Below, piece after piece: positions 9,206 through 16,692 of a stretch of DNA of 64,000 bases (position 1 is the stretch's first letter; every line of letters begins with the position of its first letter). Source of the stretch: Prevotella heparinolytica (GTDB lineage Bacteria; Bacteroidota; Bacteroidia; Bacteroidales; Bacteroidaceae); assembly GCF_004342845.1 (NCBI RefSeq), contig NZ_SLXB01000007.1, forward strand, positions 1 to 64,000, read 5' to 3'. The position numbers and the translations under genes were made by a program. The notes below the pieces were generated by a model. The model was not told where the DNA came from and ran no database searches. It worked only from the letters and a program-made list of their open reading frames with translations.

Positions 9206-10900
9206 TTACCAAAAATACCAGTAGAAAATACCGGTGATGCCTAAAATAATGGCAGTATGGATGATGTCCCATTTGTTCCAGCTTGCCCGTGTGGTAGCTC
9301 TCTGTGCCGGGGTGGAAGTTCCGAATACCAATCCTTGTATCTTTTCTGCACCGGGTGCTTCTGTCATTAAGCTGACAATTATTACCACAATGATGCAGAA
9401 CAGGAACATCCATCCGCAGAAGAACAACCAGTTCAAATCATAGAACAAATATTTGAATATATTATCGGCCGTTTCGCCGGCATTGCTGTAATATACTTTG
9501 GCTCCCAATCGGGTAAGACCTATAATCATACCGGCAATCAGTCCCCACATGCCGCCTTTGGCGGAAGTCCGTTTCCAGCAAATGCCGAGCAGGAATGCGG
9601 ATGCAATACCCGGAGCCAATACCGACTGTACATCTTGCAGATAAGTATAAAGTACATCGCCTACGCTACGCATGATGGGAATCCAGAGAATACCCAATAC
9701 CACTATCACCACGGTGGCCATCTGCCCGATACCTACCAGTTTCTTTTCCGGAGTGTTCGGCTTGAAGCGTTTGTAGAAGTCGATAGTGAACAGCATGGCC
9801 GAAGAGTTGAACAGAGATGCAAGCGAACTCATCAAGGCTGCGAGAATGCCGCAGACCACAAGTCCTTTGACTCCTGCCGGAAGCAGTTTGGCAACCAAAG
9901 TCGGGAAAGCGGCATCTGCGTTGGCGCTTCCATTGGCCAGCAAGGGCAAGAAACCTTCGCCGCCTGCACCAAGGTATTTCTGGTGCAAAGCAAAAGCAAT
10001 CATACCCGGAATCAGGAACAGGAATACGGGCAACAGTTTGAGGTAAGCCCCGAAGATAGTTCCTCGACGTGCTTCCCGTTCATTCTTTCCGGAAAGGACG
10101 CGCTGTACGATAAACTGGTCTGTACACCAATACCAGAAACCGATGATGGCAGAACCTACCAATGCTCCCAACCATGGAAAGTCGGGGTCGTTATTGCTGC
10201 GGATAAGTTCGGTCATGGTATTTCCATGTTCGTTCACCGTGACGGCACCGCAGATGCGCATCATCTCGTCCCATCCTCCTAATTCTTTGAAGCCGAGCAC
10301 AAGAATAATCAGCGAGCCTAACAACAGAATAGGTGTTTGAAGTACCGAAGTATAAAGCACGGACTTCATTCCTCCGAAAATGGTATAAAGTGCGGTCAAC
10401 ACTACCAGTCCGATGGCTGCAATCCAGAAGAAGTCGATACCCCAAAGCGTGTCAATACCGAATACTTGCTGAAATACCAGTCCGCCGGCATATACAGTCA
10501 CCGCAACCTTGGTCAGCACGTAGCTGATTAATGAGATGACGGACAATATGGTACGTGATTGAGGGTTATAACGACGCTCCAGAAATTCCGGCATTGTATA
10601 CACCATGCTTCGCGAATAGAACGGTACGAATACCCAACCGAGGATAAGAATCATCCATCCTTGTATTTCCCAGTGTGCCATTGCCATACCGCTTGATGCG
10701 CCGGCGCCAGCCAAACCTATCAAGTGTTCGGAACCGATGTTCGATGCGAAGATAGATGCGCCTATCGCAATCCATGTGGCGTCACGTCCGCCCAAGAAAT
10801 AGTCTGCCGAGTCGTCCTGCTTTTGTCTTACAACCCAAACTATGATTCCTATTAAAGCCAGGAAAAAACCTCCAATGACTATCCAATCTAATGCTTCCAT
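9206..10900 (-). CDS. Sodium:solute symporter (SSS/SGLT family), probable L-arabinose transporter
   Basis: Inner-membrane Na+-coupled sugar importer, 564 residues with about 14 hydrophobic segments starting at residue 5. Seen: the SSS core ASNIGSEHLIGLAGAGA (helix 1 sodium/sugar site), GWVFVPFY, EFLERRYNPQSR, and the FWYWCTDQFIVQRVLSGK segment typical of SGLT-type sugar carriers. Located between the mutarotase and araR in the arabinose operon, which points to L-arabinose as substrate; substrate specificity is inferred from context only. The C-terminal helix ends right at the stop, also normal for this group. Confidence 0.9.
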   Translation of the reverse strand: MEALDWIVIGGFFLALIGIIVWVVRQKQDDSADYFLGGRDATWIAIGASIFASNIGSEHLIGLAGAGASSGMAMAHWEIQGWMILILGWVFVPFYSRSMVYTMPEFLERRYNPQSRTILSVISLISYVLTKVAVTVYAGGLVFQQVFGIDTLWGIDFFWIAAIGLVVLTALYTIFGGMKSVLYTSVLQTPILLLGSLIILVLGFKELGGWDEMMRICGAVTVNEHGNTMTELIRSNNDPDFPWLGALVGSAIIGFWYWCTDQFIVQRVLSGKNEREARRGTIFGAYLKLLPVFLFLIPGMIAFALHQKYLGAGGEGFLPLLANGSANADAAFPTLVAKLLPAGVKGLVVCGILAALMSSLASLFNSSAMLFTIDFYKRFKPNTPEKKLVGIGQMATVVIVVLGILWIPIMRSVGDVLYTYLQDVQSVLAPGIASAFLLGICWKRTSAKGGMWGLIAGMIIGLTRLGAKVYYSNAGETADNIFKYLFYDLNWLFFCGWMFLFCIIVVIIVSLMTEAPGAEKIQGLVFGTSTPAQRATTRASWNKWDIIHTAIILGITGIFYWYFW

Positions 10901-10922
10901 AAATATGATTTCAAAGTTATTG

Positions 10923-12062
10923 TTATTTCTCTACCGAGAATTTAAAGATACATTCACTGTTGTAAGTCTGTCCCGGTTCCAGAACGACGGAAGGCCATTC
11001 GGGCTTATTGGGGCTGTCGGGATAGTGTTGTGTTTCAAGGCATACGGAAGCGCGTTGATTATAGACGATTCCTTTTTTTCCTTTCACTGTTCCGTTAAGG
11101 AAGTTGCCGGTGTAGACTTGGATGCCCGGTTCATTGGTGTAAACCTCCAGTGTGATGCCGCTTACAGGAGAAGTCAGCTTGGCCGCTATGCGGGTGATGT
11201 CGCCCTGTGTGTTCAATATCCAGTTATGGTCGTATCCGTTTCCGTTTTTCAGTTGGTCGAAGTCGAAGTTGGCAATATCTTGTCCCACGGCTTTGGGAGT
11301 GGTGAAATCCATGGGCGTATCTTTTACCGGAGCAATCTCTCCCGTGGTCATGAAAGTATTGTCTACCGGCGTATAAGTGTCAGCATTGACGTACAGGATA
11401 TGGTCGGTGGCTGCTTGTGCCGGATTGCCGGATAAGTTGAAGTAGGAGTGATTGGTCATGTTGATAATCGTTGTCTTATCCGTGGTGGCGCTATACTTGA
11501 TGTCGATGGCATTGTCTTCCGTCAGCTTGAAGAGAACTTTTGCCGTAACGTTTCCGGGGAAATTCTCATCACCATCCGGAGAGAAACGTGTCAGTTCCAA
11601 TGTGGTTTCGTCAATCTGTTTGGCATCGAAAACCTGATATTGCCAGCCTTTCGGTCCGCCGTGCAGACAATGTCCGAAGTTATTTTGCGGCAGTTGGATG
11701 GTGTCGCCGTTCAGTACGATTCTTCCTTGGTTGATGCGGTTGGCATAGCGTCCGATGGAAGCGCCGAAGTCGCTGGGGATGTTGATGTAGTCGGCAATGC
11801 TGTCGAATCCCAATACCACGTCTTGCATGGTTCCGTTTTTATCGGGCACCATGACGGATACGATGCGTCCGCCGAAGTTGGTGATGCAGACTTCCATGCC
11901 GGCTTTGTTTTTCAAAGCATAAAGACCGGTTTGAGAGTCATTCACAGTAGTTTGAAAATCGGCAGGATTAAGCCCGGATAAAGTCGGCTTTGTTTCCGGT
12001 TTCCGGTTGCAGGACGCCAGCATCAGAGCGGCTATTCCGGCGAGTAAGAATTGTTTGTTCAT
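10923..12062 (-). CDS. galM: Aldose 1-epimerase, lipoprotein
   Basis: Interconverts alpha and beta sugar anomers. 379 residues with a lipobox (LASC, Cys18), so it is membrane-anchored and periplasmic or surface-exposed, unlike cytosolic GalM. Seen: substrate-ring segment GRYANRINQG, catalytic His in TNHSYFNLSG, EPGIQVYTGNF, and the C-terminal segment ETQHYPDSPN. First gene of the arabinose operon, 22 bases before the symporter; it may convert released arabinose to the anomer taken up by that symporter. The 827-base upstream gap contains its promoter, but no full Bacteroides consensus is evident (TACTTTTA near 12110 is the nearest -7 candidate). Confidence 0.92.
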   Translation of the reverse strand: MNKQFLLAGIAALMLASCNRKPETKPTLSGLNPADFQTTVNDSQTGLYALKNKAGMEVCITNFGGRIVSVMVPDKNGTMQDVVLGFDSIADYINIPSDFGASIGRYANRINQGRIVLNGDTIQLPQNNFGHCLHGGPKGWQYQVFDAKQIDETTLELTRFSPDGDENFPGNVTAKVLFKLTEDNAIDIKYSATTDKTTIINMTNHSYFNLSGNPAQAATDHILYVNADTYTPVDNTFMTTGEIAPVKDTPMDFTTPKAVGQDIANFDFDQLKNGNGYDHNWILNTQGDITRIAAKLTSPVSGITLEVYTNEPGIQVYTGNFLNGTVKGKKGIVYNQRASVCLETQHYPDSPNKPEWPSVVLEPGQTYNSECIFKFSVEK

Positions 12063-12147
12063 AGCTTAATGTTTTATATAAATGAGATATAAGCTTTTCT
12101 TGGGTGTAAAAGTAACACTTCGCTTTGGTGTGTGAGGAACACTTCTG

Positions 12148-12163
12148 TATGTTATGCAACATA
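12148..12163. promoter_or_regulatory. Dyad upstream of galM, candidate AraR operator
   Basis: TATGTT and AACATA separated by ATGC. It lies about 85 bases upstream of the galM start. On the galM coding strand, GAAGTGTT occurs twice 24 bases apart between this dyad and the gene. A position upstream of the arabinose operon suits an AraR site, but I cannot recall the published AraR consensus well enough to match it. Confidence 0.3.
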
Positions 12164-12229
12164 AAATTGCTCTTTTTTGAGTTTATTGCAAGTTTATCTC
12201 AGTTTTCGGCTGTGGAGGTAGCTTCTTTA

Positions 12230-12361
12230 TAGTGCGGGCTTACCTTTCTTAAGGTGCGGGGGTATGCCCTCTAAAGTGTGGGCTTAGCCTCATTATGATG
12301 TGGGATTAGGCCGCTTCAAGTGTGGGCTTACGATTCGTCAAGTGTGTAGAGCGGGATTTCC
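12230..12361. repeat. 22-base-period degenerate tandem array A (six units)
   Basis: The core AAGTGTGGGCTTA recurs in variant forms with the first G at 12232, 12254, 12276, 12298 (aligned), 12320 and 12342: an exact 22-base step each time. About 12 bases are conserved and the remaining ~10 vary per unit. Same family as array E at 54301-54476, which is in the opposite orientation. Confidence 0.85.
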
Positions 12362-12600
12362 GTTGTTGGTTTCCTGACCTTTCAAACGAAAGCCGGCAGC
12401 TTCTGCAAAGCCAACGGACAGGTGCGGAGATTCTTTTTTATAAAAAGCATGTCTTGTACTTTTCCGTGGTAGATCTAAGCTTAGCGGATAACAACAATAA
12501 TTGTTCTATCGGTCAGACTCAAAGTATAAACTTCTTGGGTTCAAAGGAAAAAACCGTGTGTGACAAGGAGTAAACCTGTTCTCTGCCTGAATAAATCTCT

Positions 12601-12663
12601 GTTCGCGCCGTGCGAACAGAAATCCGCACGGTGCGAACAAACGTTCGAGAATAAAAGTGGAGC
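12601..12663. repeat. Short palindromic repeat F, about 21-base period
   Basis: GTTCG or its equivalent starts at 12601, 12622 and 12643. GTGCGAAC occurs at 12610 and 12631. The first unit contains TGTTCGC and GCGAACA as a perfect dyad. Possibly a decayed array related in style, not sequence, to the 22-base arrays. Confidence 0.55.
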
Positions 12664-12724
12664 AGATTCCGAAGGCCGGATTGTGTAGGAAAATCAGTTG
12701 TCGGTTGGAAGATGTGGAGTTGTC

Positions 12725-12735
12725 GGGGGGGGGGG
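12725..12735. repeat. Homopolymer of 11 G
   Basis: Eleven consecutive G on the plus strand in non-coding DNA about 155 bases beyond the 3' end of the endo-arabinanase gene. Such runs are prone to slippage and to sequencing error. Confidence 0.8.
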
Positions 12736-12835
12736 AGCGCATTGCAAAACGATGAGGGGGGAGAAGAAGAAACTTCGGTCAACAACGGAGAAGTAGCGTA
12801 CGATATATGGGTGTCATGGCTTTATCGGCCGGCTT

Positions 12836-12879
12836 CAGCCTGTCACAAAAGCATTTAATTGTCCTTCTGTGACAGGCTG
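12836..12879 (-). terminator. Hairpin after the endo-arabinanase gene
   Basis: Perfect 11-base arms (CAGCCTGTCAC and complement) around a 22-base loop, 10 bases after the stop codon at 12890. It marks the end of the SGBP-SusCD-SusCD-arabinanase operon. No long U-run follows. Confidence 0.6.
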
Positions 12880-12889
12880 TGTGAAATAA

Positions 12890-14818
12890 TCAGCGAGTTT
12901 TTTTGCCCCAATATGTTTTATCTTTACTATATCCGGCATACACGATGGTATGTGTTCGCGGATTGGCTTCCCAATCAACCTCTCGTTGCAGGCAGACCTC
13001 TACACCGTTGCTGAAGCTGAGTATCTCGTTGGTGGCATCATACGTCCAAGTGGCGCCTTTCCAGCTACCCTCGGTCACTTTGTGGTCGGAGGAGAGAGTC
13101 ATGTTGTCGGCCGTCTTCTGTTTACCGTAAGAGTAGGAGAGGTCGATATGCTCCCATTTTCCCGCCAATTCATTTTCCGTAATGGGCACTTTGGGTACTG
13201 CGCCGTAGCGTTCGGGCATAACTACCGGCCATCCGTCTTTTGTCCAGCGAATGGAACGGACATGTCCCATCATGATGGCATTGCTTGCATTGATGTTCGG
13301 TACGTCTTTCGGCAATCGACCTTGCGAAGCATAAAACCAGTTGCCTTTTCCGTCGTCGAATATGGCGCAATGTGCGAAACCTACCCATCCGTCGCTGTTA
13401 TTGAATTTATAAGGATGGGTCACTACGGGAAGCATGTTGCCTCCGTTGGCGGTGAGGTCTGTGCCATCAATGCCGATATAGGGGCCGTTGATGTCTTTCG
13501 AACGGCACACACGTGTGTTGTAAGGAACATCCAAAGCATCGTAGGCCACAAACAGATAGTAATATCCGGTTTGGGCATTATAGATTACCTCCGCTCCTTC
13601 AGAGCCTTGCCAGCGGTTTCCCATTTGGCGGGTTACCAGCAGTTTTCCGTAAGGTGCAATGTCATTGGCTGTTCCCCACGGCTTGGGAAGCGTTGTTGCA
13701 GGTTTTCCGGTGTCGGCATCTATTTCTATGGAAACGATGCCGCTATGCCAAGAGCCGTAAATCAGATAATGTTTCCCGTCTTTATCTATAATGTAAGAAG
13801 GATCGATGGCATTCCATTTGAAATAGCAGTTAGCCCAATCATCGGGTTTTATCATGTAGTCCAATCCTTTGTCCGAAGCATTGGTGATGACGTAACCCTT
13901 GTCTTCCCAACCGTCGTTGTTTGCCGGGTTGTTGTTTTCCATCAGACCGATGAAAGCACGCTCTCCCCAGCTTTCAGGCCCATTGATATGTCCGGGAACA
14001 ACAATGGAATAATACATTCTATACAGTCCGTCTTTTACTTTGCGTACACAAGGAGCCCAATAGCCGAAATTCGCTTCGGAGGGGGAGGCCTCTTCCAAAC
14101 CCATGGCTTTGCGTATTTCATTTAATTTAGGTGTAATCCATGCAGGCAGCGATTTCATGGTTCCGCCCAAGTATTCCCAATTCACAAGATCCTTGGAGCG
14201 CCGCCCGTGGAAGTGTCCGCCTGCAGCGTGTGCATTTCCGTAGGAAGCATCGGTTTGGTACATATAATAATAACCGTCATCGGCCAGCACCACACTGGGG
14301 TCGTGCACATTGGCCAAATTCCATTTATTGCGTTGGTTCCAATCGGCTATGTCTGTATAGTTGTCTACATAGGTCGGAGGAACATAATCATTCAGTTCGG
14401 AAATCGTGCCTTGGGCATTGGTGGTAAATGAAACGTCATCGGAATAGATGACCCCGTTCGGATAGAGAGTGGCAAAGGCGCGTACATGATAATCGGTGTC
14501 GCTTTCCAAACTTGTCAAGCTTGCCGTCATTTTTCCGTTGTCGGGAGTTGTTTTCACCGTAGCGTCGTAGATGGTGGGGTTGATGGCCTTGCCATAACAG
14601 AAGCCATAGGTCATTACCCGTATTCTTCCAAAGTCAATATCTTCTTGGCAAACCGTTACTTCCGAAGTAACGGTTGCCGCTGGAACTGCAATATCGGTCA
14701 CAGTAGGTGTGCTCAGTTTCAGTTCGCCGGAGTTATTATCATTGTCATCGCAGGATGCCATGCCTATAAACAGTGCGCATCCCAATGCGAGGAGATTGAG
14801 CCATTTTATCAGTTTCAT
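12890..14818 (-). CDS. GH43 endo-1,5-alpha-L-arabinanase, surface lipoprotein
   Basis: Cuts the arabinan backbone, probably at the cell surface. Lipobox MASC with Cys23 followed by a DDNDNN stretch, a pattern associated with surface export in Bacteroides. Residues ~30-137 form a fibronectin-III-like domain; a GH43 five-bladed propeller follows, with catalytic base Asp173 (VHDPS), Asp339 (AIDPS) and general acid Glu407 (SEGAE); the last ~90 residues form the beta domain common in arabinanases (GKWEHIDLSYSYG). 642 residues. Last gene of its operon, 13 bases after susD2. Corresponds in position to BT0360. Confidence 0.9.
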   Translation of the reverse strand: MKLIKWLNLLALGCALFIGMASCDDNDNNSGELKLSTPTVTDIAVPAATVTSEVTVCQEDIDFGRIRVMTYGFCYGKAINPTIYDATVKTTPDNGKMTASLTSLESDTDYHVRAFATLYPNGVIYSDDVSFTTNAQGTISELNDYVPPTYVDNYTDIADWNQRNKWNLANVHDPSVVLADDGYYYMYQTDASYGNAHAAGGHFHGRRSKDLVNWEYLGGTMKSLPAWITPKLNEIRKAMGLEEASPSEANFGYWAPCVRKVKDGLYRMYYSIVVPGHINGPESWGERAFIGLMENNNPANNDGWEDKGYVITNASDKGLDYMIKPDDWANCYFKWNAIDPSYIIDKDGKHYLIYGSWHSGIVSIEIDADTGKPATTLPKPWGTANDIAPYGKLLVTRQMGNRWQGSEGAEVIYNAQTGYYYLFVAYDALDVPYNTRVCRSKDINGPYIGIDGTDLTANGGNMLPVVTHPYKFNNSDGWVGFAHCAIFDDGKGNWFYASQGRLPKDVPNINASNAIMMGHVRSIRWTKDGWPVVMPERYGAVPKVPITENELAGKWEHIDLSYSYGKQKTADNMTLSSDHKVTEGSWKGATWTYDATNEILSFSNGVEVCLQREVDWEANPRTHTIVYAGYSKDKTYWGKKTR

Positions 14819-14831
14819 ACTTTTCCTGTTT

Positions 14832-16661
14832 TTATTGTTCGGTCGTAGTGTTTTCTGTTTCAGAAGAAGCTGTCAGCTCCCAGCCTGCATTCTGTTTCAG
14901 TTTGGGCAGACGTTTGATTTCCGCATCGGGTATTGGGAAATAATAGTTCTTCGGGCTGCTGAAAGCACGGGCCTTGTACAAGTCGGAACTTCCATAAGTA
15001 TATATAGTTGAGCTACCCGGATTTACCTGTACACCATATATATTATATACCTGTTTGTAGCGCGGCTCGTTTCGTTCGTTCGATGCGCTCTTCCCTTCAA
15101 ACAGTTTCCAACGGCGTTCGTCAAAGAAACGATGGTCTTCAAAGCACAGTTCGATGCGGCGTTCGTTACGGATGCGTTCACGCAGTTGCTCTTGCGTCAT
15201 GCCTTTATAGGCAGGCATACCCACACGGGCACGTACCTGATTCACATATTGATAGGCATTGTCCGGACCCTGGGCTTCGTTGACGGCTTCGGCGGCATTC
15301 AGCAACACTTCGGCATAACGGAAGATGGGGCAGGCGTGCGTATATAGTTTGGGACTCTTGAACGACATGTTGTGCAGGAACTTTTTGGTATAATATCCGG
15401 TTACCGTGCCACCATGCAGCGCCTTATAGTCTTTACCGCTACCGTATGTGATGTCCACTTCCCGTTCTTCCGACTCGTTGGCGTCTCCCCATATCGAGCC
15501 GTGATGCAGAATGGTTTGTTCCAGACGCGGGTCTCGGTTGACATATGGATTTTGCGGGTCATAAGAAGGATCTTGATCAATAGGCTTCCCGTTGATGGTT
15601 TCATAGCTGTCCACTAAATTCTGGGTCGGGTTGGTGCGGCCCACGGCATTGGCCGAACCGCTGAATCCACAAGGAGTTAAGAACAATTCTATTTCCCGCG
15701 TATTGGTCCACTCCGACCGGCAGAGGATAAACTCATTATTCAGGTGCGGGGGAGTAGGGTCTGAAACGAAGCATTCATAATAATTCTTTTCGGGATTATT
15801 ATCGGCAGTTGTATACAGACGATAGGGATTGCTCTGCTGATTGTTCTTTGCGAAGAAAGCCGTGGCGGCATCGGCTGCTGCCTGCCATCTGCTTTTATCG
15901 TTGGAAGGGTTGTTCAGGGCCGAGGCTCTGTAGAGCAGCGCTCTTGCCTTCAGCGCATACGCGGAGGCACCGTTCAGACGTCCCCAGTTCAAGTCTTCTT
16001 GCTTGTAGCGGAAGGGGAGCACGTCTTTCACTTTGTCGCATTCGTCGGCTATCCATTGCAATGCTTCGGCGGCATCGGTACGGGGCTGGTTCATGGCTTC
16101 CGGATTGGTATAATCGAAGATGATGGGTTTACCCTCTTCGTTTTCGCCCAATATGGGGATGGCTCCGAAATAGCTCACCAAATCGAAGTGGAAGATGGCG
16201 CGGAGCAGTTTGGCTTCAGCGACGTAACGGTCGTACAAGCGGTTGTCGTCATTATCCGTCTCCTTGTTCTTGATGACGCTTTCTTTGGCATACGTAAGGA
16301 AGGTGTTGGCGGCACGAATGCCTCTGAAGTTCTTTTCCCAGTAGTTTTGGGCAAACCAATGGTTGGTGGCCGAATAGCTGTCTGCAAGTACGGCATGATA
16401 GCGATGCACATTCCAGAAAGAGATGGCATTGTCCGTCATGCAGTCGCGCGAGGCGCCCAAGAATTGTCCGTCGTTATAGCCGGCAAAAGCATCAGGCAAG
16501 TAACTGTATATGTTGGCCAGATTGCCCCGTGTATTTTCAAATTTATTGAATACGTCTTCCGGTCCGAGTGCTAAGTCTACTTCTTTGTCGAGGAAGTCGC
16601 TGCAAGCGGTGAAAATTACTGCAAGCAGGGCTACTGTCATGTATTTAATATATTTCTTCAT
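14832..16661 (-). CDS. SusD/RagB-like nutrient-binding lipoprotein, second pair
   Basis: Surface lid of a SusCD importer; binds arabino-oligosaccharides and works with the SusC encoded just upstream. 609 residues, lipobox FTACSD. Seen: the SusD_RagB signature (NIYSYLPD... RAILRAIFHFDLV-like helix-rich TPR core) and the C-terminal RRIELCFEDHRFFDERRW segment. The start at 16661 is used because the longer frame overlaps the SusC stop and MKKYIKYM begins a proper signal peptide. Gap of 31 bases to susC2 and 13 to the arabinanase. Longer than its partner SusD1 by about 26 residues. Confidence 0.92.
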   Translation of the reverse strand: MKKYIKYMTVALLAVIFTACSDFLDKEVDLALGPEDVFNKFENTRGNLANIYSYLPDAFAGYNDGQFLGASRDCMTDNAISFWNVHRYHAVLADSYSATNHWFAQNYWEKNFRGIRAANTFLTYAKESVIKNKETDNDDNRLYDRYVAEAKLLRAIFHFDLVSYFGAIPILGENEEGKPIIFDYTNPEAMNQPRTDAAEALQWIADECDKVKDVLPFRYKQEDLNWGRLNGASAYALKARALLYRASALNNPSNDKSRWQAAADAATAFFAKNNQQSNPYRLYTTADNNPEKNYYECFVSDPTPPHLNNEFILCRSEWTNTREIELFLTPCGFSGSANAVGRTNPTQNLVDSYETINGKPIDQDPSYDPQNPYVNRDPRLEQTILHHGSIWGDANESEEREVDITYGSGKDYKALHGGTVTGYYTKKFLHNMSFKSPKLYTHACPIFRYAEVLLNAAEAVNEAQGPDNAYQYVNQVRARVGMPAYKGMTQEQLRERIRNERRIELCFEDHRFFDERRWKLFEGKSASNERNEPRYKQVYNIYGVQVNPGSSTIYTYGSSDLYKARAFSSPKNYYFPIPDAEIKRLPKLKQNAGWELTASSETENTTTEQ

Positions 16662-16692
16662 ACGTCTTGTTTTAAAGTTTTCAACATAAAGG

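Larger units (their letters stand above)
12063..12889. other. Long intergenic region between galM and the endo-arabinanase
   Basis: 827 bases without a credible gene. It holds, in order: the galM leader with a TATGTT/AACATA dyad, a six-unit 22-base array (12230-12361), about 240 bases in which I see nothing further, a short 21-base-period palindromic repeat (12601-12663), a run of 11 G (12725-12735), and the endo-arabinanase terminator hairpin (12836-12879). Confidence 0.7.

Noticed and set aside
12230..12361. Arrays as HTCS or AraC operators
   Set aside because: The HTCS repeats have period 21 and a different sequence, and the arrays lie beside unrelated genes, so a locus-specific operator does not explain them.
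12950..14125. 391-codon plus-strand open frame
   Set aside because: Antisense to the GH43 endo-arabinanase, no motif.
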